From assembly GCA_027532825.1 (NCBI GenBank), contig JAPZTL010000004.1:186001-250000 (forward strand): 64,000 nucleotides of DNA, read 5' to 3'. This stretch comes from Silanimonas sp021297925. GTDB taxonomy: Bacteria > Pseudomonadota > Gammaproteobacteria > Xanthomonadales > Xanthomonadaceae. A model generated the notes under the pieces. That model had not been told where the DNA came from, did no database searches, and saw only the letters and a list, made by a program, of their open reading frames with translations. A program made the translations under genes and the position numbers. Position 1 is the stretch's first letter; each line of letters begins with the position of its first letter. Below, in pieces: positions 1 to 10,674 of this stretch.

Positions 1-402
1 CGATTCCTCGCCGAGCGGATCTTCGCCTGCGAGTTGGCCGGGATCGAGAAGCGCCGGCTGGTCGTTGATCCCGGGTTCGGCTTCGGGAAGACGCTCGAAC
101 ACAACCTTGCGCTGCTCGCCGGCTTGCGGCGCTTCACCGAGTTGGGCGTGCCCGTGCTCGCCGGCCTCTCGCGCAAGTCCAGCCTCGGCCAGATCACCGG
201 TCGTGCGGTCGACGACCGGGTCGCGGCGTCCGTCGCCGCCCACCTTCTCGCCGTGCAGAACGGCGCTCGGCTCGTCCGCGTGCACGATGTCGCGGCCACC
301 GTGGATGCCCTGAAGGTCTGGTCCGCGGTCGCGGCGGTGGCATCGCCCATGCCGAAACCGAAGCCGGCGGCGCCGGCCCTCCGATGGCCCGACGAGGATT
401 GA
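1..402 (+). CDS. folP: dihydropteroate synthase, C-terminal part (runs in from the left edge)
   Basis: The reading frame is open from base 1 and ends at a TGA at 400-402, so only the C-terminal ~133 residues are present. FolP condenses p-aminobenzoate with hydroxymethyl-dihydropterin diphosphate in folate synthesis, in the cytosol. Visible family motifs are DPGFGFGKT in the barrel, the pterin-contacting loop GLSRKS, and the C-terminal phosphate-binding RVHDV. A proline/lysine/alanine-rich tail of about 20 residues follows the barrel. The last 19 bases overlap the start of miaA in another frame, suggesting translational coupling. The identification is secure; the N terminus lies outside the window. 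Confidence 0.95.
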   Translation, partial: RFLAERIFACELAGIEKRRLVVDPGFGFGKTLEHNLALLAGLRRFTELGVPVLAGLSRKSSLGQITGRAVDDRVAASVAAHLLAVQNGARLVRVHDVAATVDALKVWSAVAAVASPMPKPKPAAPALRWPDED

Positions 403-1352
403 GCGACCCGCGCGCTGACCACCGGCCGCTCGCCGTCGCCGTGATGGGGCCGACGGCGTCGGGCAAGACCGCCTTCTCGGTCGAGTGGGCCGAGCGCCTC
501 GGCACGGACGTCATCAGCGTCGATTCGGCGCTGGTCTACCGGCGCCTCGACATCGGCAGCGCGAAGCCCGACGCCGCGACGCTGGCGCGCGCGCCGCACC
601 GGCTGATCGACCTCCGCGAGCCCCATGAGCCGTATTCGGCGGCGGACTTCGCCCGCGATGCGCGCGTGGCGATGGATGGGCTGTCCGCCCAAGGGCGCGT
701 GCCCCTGCTCGTCGGTGGCACGGGCCTGTATTTCAAGGCGTTGTTCGAGGGTCTGTCCGAGTTGCCGGCGTCCGACCCGGCCGTGCGCGCCGCGCTGCAG
801 CGGGAGTTGGCGCAGCGCGGCCTCGCGGCCCTGCATGACGATCTGCGTCGGTTGGACCCGGTCGCCGGTGCGCGCATCAAGCCCGGTGACACGCAGCGCA
901 CCCTTCGCGCCCTGGAGGTGCAACGCATCAGCGGGCGGACGCTCACCGACTGGCACGCCGAAGGCAAGGCGACGCCGACCTTTCCGTACCGTGTCCTGAC
1001 GCTGGTGCTGGCCCCGGCGTCGCGCGAGGTACTGCACGGCCGCATCGAAAGCCGCTTCCACGCCATGCTCGCCGCGGGCTTTCTCGATGAGGTGCGCGCC
1101 CTGCGCGCCGATCCTCGCTTGCACCCCGACCTGCCGGCGATCCGCGCCGTCGGGTACCGGCAAGCATGGGCGCACCTCGACGGGGATACCGATCGGGCCG
1201 CGTTCGTGGACGCGGGCATGGCGGCCACCCGCCACCTCGCGAAGCGCCAGCTGACGTGGCTGCGCGGGCTGCGCCACGCCCTCTGGTTCGACCCGAGCGC
1301 CGAGCGCGATCGGCTGGACGCCGTCATGCGGGGTTTCCTCGGGCTGCGCTAG
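384..1352 (+). CDS. miaA: tRNA dimethylallyltransferase
   Basis: MiaA adds an isopentenyl group to N6 of A37 in tRNAs that read codons starting with U, using dimethylallyl diphosphate. The 322-residue protein has the usual family length. It opens with the P-loop GPTASGKT, followed by the conserved ISVDSALVYR region and RAPHRLIDL; ALEVQRISG is the conserved region after the mid-protein insertion. The ATG at 384 overlaps the end of folP by 19 bases, and hfq follows after 39 bases. This order (folP, miaA, hfq, hflX) is typical of Xanthomonadales. The start gives a short leader before the P-loop; an internal ATG before GPTASGKT is possible but less likely by length. Confidence 0.96.
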   Translation: MARRGLSDPRADHRPLAVAVMGPTASGKTAFSVEWAERLGTDVISVDSALVYRRLDIGSAKPDAATLARAPHRLIDLREPHEPYSAADFARDARVAMDGLSAQGRVPLLVGGTGLYFKALFEGLSELPASDPAVRAALQRELAQRGLAALHDDLRRLDPVAGARIKPGDTQRTLRALEVQRISGRTLTDWHAEGKATPTFPYRVLTLVLAPASREVLHGRIESRFHAMLAAGFLDEVRALRADPRLHPDLPAIRAVGYRQAWAHLDGDTDRAAFVDAGMAATRHLAKRQLTWLRGLRHALWFDPSAERDRLDAVMRGFLGLR

Positions 1353-1391
1353 GATGCGCGTCCCGAGAAGAACAACCACGCCGGTATCCCC

Positions 1392-1682
1392 ATGTCGAAA
1401 GGCCAGAGCCTCCAGGACCCGTTCCTCAACGCGTTGCGTCGCGAACGCGTCCCGGTATCGATCTACCTCGTCAACGGCATCAAGTTGCAGGGCACCATCG
1501 AGAGCTTCGACCAGTTCGTCGTCCTGCTCCGCAACACCGTGAGCCAGATGGTCTACAAGCACGCCATCTCGACCGTCGTGCCGGCGCGCAACGTCCGCGT
1601 TGGGCCGGGTGGCGGCCAGGTCGTCGCCGGTGCCTCGGACGCCGACGGCGACGACGAGGCCCTGCCGGAGTCGCAGGACTGA
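1392..1682 (+). CDS. hfq: RNA chaperone Hfq
   Basis: Hfq forms a hexameric Sm-like ring that pairs small RNAs with mRNAs. The 96-residue protein has the canonical N terminus (KGQSLQDPFLNALRRE), the Sm1 region with NGIKLQG and FDQFVVLL, and the Sm2 signature YKHAISTVVP. The C-terminal tail is short, glycine-rich and acidic. A candidate -10 (TAGGAT, 1350-1355) overlaps the miaA stop, so hfq may have its own promoter. The leader holds GAGAAGAACAACCAC, which resembles the leaders of the ribosomal protein genes later in the window. The stop codon overlaps the inferred start of hflX. Confidence 0.97.
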   Translation: MSKGQSLQDPFLNALRRERVPVSIYLVNGIKLQGTIESFDQFVVLLRNTVSQMVYKHAISTVVPARNVRVGPGGGQVVAGASDADGDDEALPESQD

Positions 1683-2983
1683 GCAGGTCCGCCCCGCGCG
1701 AGCGCGCCCTCGTCGTCCAGCCGCAGGCCCCCGGACGACGCGACCCCGCCTTGGCCGAGGAATTCGTCGATCTCGCCCGCTCCGCCGGTGCCGACGTCGT
1801 CGAGGTCGTCGAGGCCCGGCTCGAGCGCCCGAGCGCCAGCCATTACCTCGGCAGCGGGAAGGTCGAGGAACTCAAGGGCTTCTGCGAAGCCGCCGACATC
1901 GACGTGGTGCTGGTCAACGCGACCTTGAGCCCCGTGCAGGAGCGCAACCTGTCCGACGACCTCGGCCGCCGCGTCGTCGACCGCGTGGGCCTGATCCTCG
2001 ACATCTTCGCCCTGCGCGCCGCCAGCGCCGACGGCAAGCTGCAGGTCGAACTCGCGCAGCTCAAGCACCAGGCGACGCGACTGGTCGGCAAGGGCAAGGC
2101 GATGGACAGCCAGCGTGGCGGGGCCATCGGCCTGCGCGGCCCGGGCGAGACGGCGCTCGAGACGGATCGCCGCCTGATCCGCGCCCGCATCGAGGCGCTG
2201 GAGCAGCGCCTCGACCAGATCGACATCCAGCGCGCCCAGATGCGCCGCGCGCGGGCCCGCAACGACCTGCCGCGCATCGCGCTGGTCGGCTACACCAATG
2301 CGGGCAAATCCACGCTGTTCAATGCACTGACCGGCAGCGGCGTCTACGCGGCGGACCAATTGTTCGCGACGCTGGATCCGACCGTGCGGCGCATCGAGGG
2401 CCTCGCCTGCGGCCCGGTGCTGTTGTCCGACACGGTCGGCTTCGTGCGCGATTTGCCGCACGACCTCGTCGCCGCCTTCCGGTCGACGCTTGCCGAGGCG
2501 CGCGAGGCCGACCTGCTGCTCCACGTCGTCGATGCCGGCGACCCCGAGCGCGAGGCGCGCATCGTGGCGGTGGACGCGGTCCTCGCCGAGATCGGCGCCG
2601 GCGATGTCCCCCAGTGGCGGGTCTACAACAAGATCGACCGCGTCGAGGGCCTGGCGCCGCGCATCGACGAGGGTGTCGAGGGCGGGATCCGGGCCTTCGT
2701 GTCGGCCCGCGACGGCTTGGGGCTCGATGCCCTGCGCGACGTGCTCGGTCGCCGGTTCGCCGAGGACATCATCGCCGGGCGGCTGCTGCTCGGGCCGGGC
2801 GAGGGCCGCCTCCGCGCGCGACTCCACGAGGCCGGCGCGGTGGTCGCCGAAGCGGTGGAGCGCGACGGTGCTTGGGCGCTGGAGGTCCGGCTGCCGCGCC
2901 GCGCCGCCGAGCGCCTGTGCGCCGAGCCCGGCGGCCATCCGCTTCACGCCCTCTTGCTTGTTGGGTCCGGGGCCCCTACCTAG
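1679..2983 (+). CDS. hflX: GTPase HflX, probable non-canonical CTG start
   Basis: HflX is a ribosome-binding GTPase that rescues or splits stalled 70S particles. Motifs in order: an N-terminal subdomain with YLGSGKVEEL; the glycine-rich loop RGPGETALETDRR; then the G domain with GYTNAGKST (G1), DTVGFVRDLP (G3) and NKID (G4). No ATG, GTG or TTG occurs in frame between the end of hfq and conserved N-terminal sequence. The first plausible start is CTG at 1679, which overlaps the hfq stop (CTGA) and sits 8 bases after GGAG. This gives 434 residues, close to the family norm. A TTG at 1751 would delete the conserved ERALVV strand and has no ribosome-binding site. Confidence 0.9.
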   Translation: MSRSAPRERALVVQPQAPGRRDPALAEEFVDLARSAGADVVEVVEARLERPSASHYLGSGKVEELKGFCEAADIDVVLVNATLSPVQERNLSDDLGRRVVDRVGLILDIFALRAASADGKLQVELAQLKHQATRLVGKGKAMDSQRGGAIGLRGPGETALETDRRLIRARIEALEQRLDQIDIQRAQMRRARARNDLPRIALVGYTNAGKSTLFNALTGSGVYAADQLFATLDPTVRRIEGLACGPVLLSDTVGFVRDLPHDLVAAFRSTLAEAREADLLLHVVDAGDPEREARIVAVDAVLAEIGAGDVPQWRVYNKIDRVEGLAPRIDEGVEGGIRAFVSARDGLGLDALRDVLGRRFAEDIIAGRLLLGPGEGRLRARLHEAGAVVAEAVERDGAWALEVRLPRRAAERLCAEPGGHPLHALLLVGSGAPT

Positions 2984-2986
2984 AAT
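2958..2986 (+). promoter_or_regulatory. candidate promoter for hflK-hflC
   Basis: TTGTTG (2958-2963) and TAGAAT (2981-2986) are 17 bases apart. They overlap the end of hflX and lie 44 bases before the hflK start. It would allow hflKC transcription independent of hfq-hflX. Sequence match only. Confidence 0.45.
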
Positions 2987-3030
2987 CCATCTCCCGCGGT
3001 TTCGCCGCGGGTTCCCCTGCTGGAGCACCC

Positions 3031-4137
3031 ATGGCCTGGAATTCCCCCGGTAACCGCAACAACGATCCCTGGCGGGGCAAGGACCCGAACCGCGAGGTCC
3101 AGGCCTTCGTCGACCGCCTGCGGGGCATGTTCGGCGGTGGGTCGGGAGGCGGCCGGGACGGCGACGCCTTCAATCCGCTGTACCTCGTCGGCGCCCTGCT
3201 GGTCGTCTGGCTGGTGTTCAACTCCTTCAAGCTGATCGACGAGCGCGAGCGTGGCGTCGTGCTGCGCTTCGGCGAGTTCAGCCGGATGATGGAGCCGGGC
3301 CCGAACGTCAAGCTTCCCTGGCCCATCGAGACCGTGTTCGTCGTGCAGGCGCAGCAGGTCGCCGCCGAAAGCGACCAGATGCTCGTGCTGACGCGCGACG
3401 AGAACCTCGTCGAGATCGGCTACAACGTGCAGTTCCAGATCGTCGACCCCGAGCGCTACCTGTTCGGGACCCGTGGCGCGGAAGGCCTGCTCAAGCAGAT
3501 CACCGAGAGCGCGGTGCGCGAGGCCATCGGCAACGCCGACCTCGAGACGGCCCTCAACAAGCGCGACACCCTCACGCCAAAGGTGCGCGAGGCCGTGCAG
3601 GGCGCGCTCGACCGCTTCGGCACCGGCCTCGCGGTGACCCAGCTGGGCCTGCCGGTGGCGGCCCCGCCCGCACCGGTCAAGGCGGCCTTCGACGACGTGA
3701 TCGCCGCCGAGCAGGACGCGCAGCGCTTCCAGAACGAAGCGCAGGCCTACGAAGGGCAGGTGGTGCCGGAGGCCCGCGGCCAGGCGTCCCGCACGCTCGC
3801 CGCCGCGCAGGGCTACCGCGACGCCACGATCGCCCGGGCCGAGGGCGAGGCCGCCCGTTTCTCGCTGCTGCTCGCCGAGTACCGCAAGGCCCCGGAGGTC
3901 ACCCGCCAGCGCCTGTACCTCGAGACCGTGCAAGAGGTGCTGGCGCGAAACCCCCGCGTGGTCGCCGGCGGCGGCAACACGCTGCTGCTGCAATTGCCGG
4001 GCGGCGCGCAGGCGCCGACGACCCCGGGCGAACCGCTGATCAACCGTCCCGCCGTGCAGGCCCAGGCCGCCGGTGCCACCGAACCGCCGCGCGCCCCGCG
4101 GGCACCGGAACGCCCGTCCCGCGAAGGGAGCCGCTGA
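3031..4137 (+). CDS. hflK: FtsH protease modulator HflK
   Basis: HflK pairs with HflC in an SPFH/prohibitin-type membrane complex that surrounds and modulates the FtsH protease. The 368-residue protein begins with an N-terminal segment containing PWRGKDPN and a glycine-rich stretch. One transmembrane helix follows (about residues 48-65, YLVGALLVVWLVFNSF), then the SPFH/band-7 domain starting ERERGVVLRFGE. An alanine/glutamate-rich helical region (AEQDAQRFQNEAQAYEG) precedes a low-complexity proline/alanine tail. The ATG at 3031 follows TGGAGCACCC. hflC starts one base after the stop codon, so the pair is surely co-translated. Confidence 0.96.
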   Translation: MAWNSPGNRNNDPWRGKDPNREVQAFVDRLRGMFGGGSGGGRDGDAFNPLYLVGALLVVWLVFNSFKLIDERERGVVLRFGEFSRMMEPGPNVKLPWPIETVFVVQAQQVAAESDQMLVLTRDENLVEIGYNVQFQIVDPERYLFGTRGAEGLLKQITESAVREAIGNADLETALNKRDTLTPKVREAVQGALDRFGTGLAVTQLGLPVAAPPAPVKAAFDDVIAAEQDAQRFQNEAQAYEGQVVPEARGQASRTLAAAQGYRDATIARAEGEAARFSLLLAEYRKAPEVTRQRLYLETVQEVLARNPRVVAGGGNTLLLQLPGGAQAPTTPGEPLINRPAVQAQAAGATEPPRAPRAPERPSREGSR

Positions 4138-4138
4138 C

Positions 4139-5035
4139 ATGACCCGACACCTTCCCAACCTGCTGCTCGGCGGTGCCATCGCCCTCGTCCTCGCTGGCGG
4201 CTCGCTCTACACCGTGAACCAGGGCGAATCGGCCCTCGTGCTCCGCCTCGGCGAGGTCGTCCAAGAGGACGTCCAGCCGGGGCTGCGCTTCAAGGCGCCC
4301 CTGATCGACACCGTGCGGACCTTCGACCGTCGACTCCTGACGATGACGGCCGACAACAAGCGTTACCTCACGTCGGAGCAGCAGGACGTCCAAGTCGACT
4401 ACTTCGTCGCATGGCGCATCGCCAACGTCGCGCAGTACTACCGCGCGGCCGGCGGCGGCATCGAGGACCAGGCCATGACCCGCCTGTCGCCGATCGTCGA
4501 GGACGCCCTGCGGAACCTGATCAACCGCAGCACGCTGCGCCAGTTGGCGGAGGCCGGTCGTGGCGACGTCACCACCGAACTCGTCGCGCGGATCAACAAG
4601 GGTGCGGCCACCCTCGGCATCGAGGTCGCCGACGTCCGCATCAAGCGCATCGACCTGCCCGACGACACCAGTGGCGGGGGCGAGTCGGTCCTCGACCGCG
4701 TCTACAACCGGATGCGCGCCGACCGGCAGGAAGTCGCCACCCGGACCCGCGCCGAAGGTCAGGAACGGGCCGAGAAGATCCGTGCCGAGGCGGACCAACA
4801 GCGGCAGGTGATCCTCGCCAACGCCGAGCGCGACGCGGCGAAGGTGCGCGGCGGGGGCGACGCCCGAGCGGCGGAGATCTACGCCGCCGCCTATGGTGGC
4901 GATCCGGAGTTCTACGCCTTCCATCGCAGTCTCGAGGCCTATCGCGGCGCGTTGGCCGACGGCCAGACCACCCTCGTCCTCGACCCCGACTCGGAGTTCT
5001 TCCGCTACTTCGAGCAGGCCCGCGGCAACCGCTGA
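4139..5035 (+). CDS. hflC: FtsH protease modulator HflC
   Basis: HflC is the partner of HflK in the periplasm-facing SPFH complex that regulates FtsH. The 298-residue protein starts with a single membrane anchor (LLLGGAIALVLAGGSLYTV) followed at once by the band-7 domain (NQGESALVLRLGEV). The C-terminal half is a charged helical segment rich in alanine, arginine and glutamate, ending in the typical YRGALADGQTTLVLDPDSEF region. The ATG at 4139 lies one base after the hflK stop and has GAAGGGAG upstream. The small membrane protein gene often found between hflC and purA is absent here. Confidence 0.96.
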   Translation: MTRHLPNLLLGGAIALVLAGGSLYTVNQGESALVLRLGEVVQEDVQPGLRFKAPLIDTVRTFDRRLLTMTADNKRYLTSEQQDVQVDYFVAWRIANVAQYYRAAGGGIEDQAMTRLSPIVEDALRNLINRSTLRQLAEAGRGDVTTELVARINKGAATLGIEVADVRIKRIDLPDDTSGGGESVLDRVYNRMRADRQEVATRTRAEGQERAEKIRAEADQQRQVILANAERDAAKVRGGGDARAAEIYAAAYGGDPEFYAFHRSLEAYRGALADGQTTLVLDPDSEFFRYFEQARGNR

Positions 5036-5110
5036 CGGAGCGCTGGGTGGCGGGGTGGCCCCGCGGCCCTGGCCCTTGTCCTTGGCCCGGGGCCGACGAG
5101 GGGTGGCCTT

Positions 5111-5176
5111 CCGCCCGGAAAGGGCGGATAATTTCGAAAAGCCGGGGCGCGTCAGCGCCTCGGCTTTCTCTTTTCC
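5111..5176 (+). terminator. two consecutive hairpins, terminator-like, after hflKC
   Basis: A first stem pairs CCGCCC (5111-5116) with GGGCGG (5122-5127). A second, stronger 12-bp stem pairs 5139-5150 with 5155-5166 around a GTCA loop and is followed by TCTCTTTT. The second fits a rho-independent terminator for hflKC. The GATAAT at 5127-5132 could be a -10 element, in which case the second hairpin would form the 5' end of the purA mRNA. Confidence 0.6.
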
Positions 5177-5195
5177 ACTTTTCGAGGGCTCGGCC

Positions 5196-6488
<1,293 letters not shown>

Positions 6489-6506
6489 CGCCAGGCGGAT
6501 CGCTCG

Positions 6507-6543
6507 AAACGACGACGCCCCGCCATGCGGGGCGTCGTCGTTT
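6507..6543. terminator. bidirectional terminator between purA and the 6556 gene
   Basis: A perfect 17-bp inverted repeat (6507-6523 and 6527-6543) with a 3-nt loop carries AAA on the left and TTT on the right. It can therefore end transcription of purA (plus) and of the gcvP-led transcription unit (minus). Confidence 0.85.
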
Positions 6544-6555
6544 CACCGCCAGGGA

Positions 6556-6867
6556 TCAGGCGCGCTCGTCGAACAGGCTGCCGATGGCGTCCTCGCGGGC
6601 GCGGAAGGCCGCGGCATTGGCCTCGAAATCCCGCTGCGCGGCACGCGCCTCGACGGCATCGCGGATCGCCGCCTGGTCGGTGTCGTTGGGCTGGTCGGTG
6701 CGGACGGTGCGCGCCTCGACGCCGCCGTCGGCCCGGGCCGACTGCTGCACCTCGCGGCGCTGGAAGCCCTCCGTCGCCCGGTTCGCGGTGTTGCTTGCCG
6801 CCGCGTCGACGCGCTGCATGGCCGCCGCCATGCCGGAGGTCGACGCGTTCGAAATGCCGTTGATCAT
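6556..6867 (-). CDS. small protein with a flagellar-rod-like N-terminal motif
   Basis: I do not recognise a named gene. The 103-residue product has no signal peptide or membrane segment. Its N terminus contains VDAAASNTANRATEGFQRR, which resembles the ANNIANANTPGYKR motif of flagellar rod/hook proteins (FlgB/FlgC/FlgG). Its C terminus (FEANAAAFRAREDAIGSLFD) resembles the short C-terminal helix of the same superfamily, where FKAN and LGSLLD are common. Stand-alone proteins of about 100 residues with these two ends are often annotated as flagellar basal-body rod-like. The start ATG has GCGAGGG upstream. It is probably the last gene of the gcvP transcription unit. Function unknown; no flagellar gene is nearby. 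Confidence 0.6.
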   Translation of the reverse strand: MINGISNASTSGMAAAMQRVDAAASNTANRATEGFQRREVQQSARADGGVEARTVRTDQPNDTDQAAIRDAVEARAAQRDFEANAAAFRAREDAIGSLFDERA

Positions 6868-6958
6868 GGCCGTGCCCTCGCTTGGACCCCTACGGTACGC
6901 CCTTCCGGACGGGAAACCGTGAAGATGCCCGGGGTTCCGTCACGGCGGAGGGGGCCGT

Positions 6959-7204
6959 TCAGGCCCGCGCGTCGAATCGGCGCCCGAGCCGTTCGTCGCG
7001 GGCTTGCAGGGCGTCGGGAAGGGCCGCCATGCCGTTGGTGGCCCCGCTGTTCACTCGGTCCGCGAGCGCACCCACCTCCACCGCGATGGACGCCGCGGCC
7101 GGCATCGCGCGGGGCGATTCCAGCCGCGGGGCGTTCTCCGTTGCCGCCTGCACGAGGGCGAGGGCGGCGTAGGGCGTGGCGGAGCTGATCCGGTCGAGCG
7201 GCAT
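6959..7204 (-). CDS. hypothetical small protein, 81 residues
   Basis: Unrecognised. The start ATG (7202-7204) is preceded by a strong Shine-Dalgarno, GAGGAGG, which supports real translation. The protein is alanine-rich and soluble by appearance. Its last 16 residues (QARDERLGRRFDARA) resemble the end of the neighbouring 103-residue protein (RAREDAIGSLFDERA), hinting at a shared C-terminal helix or distant common origin. It lies 53 bases after gcvP, with a GC-rich hairpin between, and is probably cotranscribed with it. No function can be assigned. Confidence 0.55.
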   Translation of the reverse strand: MPLDRISSATPYAALALVQAATENAPRLESPRAMPAAASIAVEVGALADRVNSGATNGMAALPDALQARDERLGRRFDARA

Positions 7205-7224
7205 GGCAGGACCTCCTCGTCGGA

Positions 7225-7246
7225 CCGGCCGGGAGGCCCCGGCCGG
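7225..7246 (-). other. GC-rich hairpin after gcvP without a U-tract
   Basis: A 9-bp perfect stem (7225-7233 with 7238-7246, loop AGGC) directly follows the gcvP stop. No T-run follows on the minus strand, so it is more likely an mRNA-stabilising or attenuating element than a full terminator. Confidence 0.4.
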
Positions 7247-7257
7247 CGCTGCGGCGA

Positions 7258-10149
<2,892 letters not shown>

Positions 10150-10191
10150 GGCGATGTCCGGACGAAGTGGGGCGCGCGAAACCGCGCGTGG

Positions 10192-10396
10192 GTGCCCCTC
10201 TGTCCTTCTGCCTGAGAGTTTGCGAAGCCGGTATCGCGCTTCGCGTGCACCTTCGGCGCCGGATTCAACCGGTCTCTCCAGAGTTGCTCGCGCGCGACGG
10301 TACGGGGGCCTGAGCGATTACGGGCGTTGCGCCTTCGGCAGCGTCGGCGCCGGGGATCGAGGCCCGGTGCCACCGCTTCTCCCGCCGCGAGCAAGA
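10192..10396 (-). promoter_or_regulatory. tandem glycine riboswitch upstream of gcvP
   Basis: Read on the minus strand, the leader contains two glycine aptamers in series. The first (about 10396-10285) has GGCGGGAGAAGC, GCTGCCGAAGGCGCAAC and CGCTCAGGC. The second (about 10284-10192) has CTCTGGAGAGACCGG, GGCGCCGAAGGTGCA and CTCTCAGGCAGAAGGACAGAG. The repeated GGAGA, CCGAAGG and CTCAGGC blocks are the conserved cores of this riboswitch class. Location just before the glycine cleavage gene, with about 43 nt to the start codon, fits control of gcvP by glycine. Confidence 0.93.
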
Positions 10397-10404
10397 GCCT
10401 GGCC

Positions 10405-10410
10405 AGTATA
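10405..10410 (-). promoter_or_regulatory. candidate -10 element for the riboswitch-gcvP transcript
   Basis: TATACT on the minus strand lies just before the first conserved base of aptamer 1, so transcription would start at the very beginning of the riboswitch. No convincing -35 is visible. Confidence 0.5.
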
Positions 10411-10457
10411 CCGGGGGCGGTGCCGGGGCCGTGATCCGTCCGAACCGGGCCGGAAAC

Positions 10458-10487
10458 GACGAAGCCCGCCGTGAGGCGGGCTTCGTC
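10458..10487 (-). terminator. terminator-like hairpin after tRNA-Leu
   Basis: A 13-bp perfect stem (10458-10470 with 10475-10487, loop GTGA) lies 8 bases past the CCA end of the tRNA. The sequence after it on the minus strand has only a short T-run (GTTTCC). Confidence 0.65.
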
Positions 10488-10495
10488 CTTGAAGA

Positions 10496-10580
<85 letters not shown>

Positions 10581-10612
10581 AGGTGCTTCGGCGCGAAGCG
10601 CGAAGGCCGCGA

Positions 10613-10641
10613 AGATTACGTTCGCCGCGCCGGCCTGTCAA
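10613..10641 (-). promoter_or_regulatory. promoter of tRNA-Leu
   Basis: On the minus strand a consensus TTGACA (10641-10636) is separated by 17 bases from TAATCT (10618-10613), placing the start about 25 bases before the mature tRNA. This is one of the best sigma70-type matches in the window. Confidence 0.75.
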
Positions 10642-10662
10642 CGTCCGGGGGCACCGATGCGG

Positions 10663-10668
10663 TAGTCT
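10663..10668 (+). promoter_or_regulatory. candidate -10 element giving a leaderless rnr mRNA
   Basis: TAGTCT ends exactly 6 bases before the rnr ATG, so the predicted transcription start coincides with the start codon. There is no Shine-Dalgarno in that interval. pncC shows the same arrangement. Confidence 0.4.
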
Positions 10669-10674
10669 GGCGCC

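Noticed and set aside
1166..1678. An ATG at 1166 as the start of hflX, giving about 605 residues
   Set aside because: The extra sequence lies inside miaA and hfq in another frame and has no similarity to HflX; family length fits a start near 1679.
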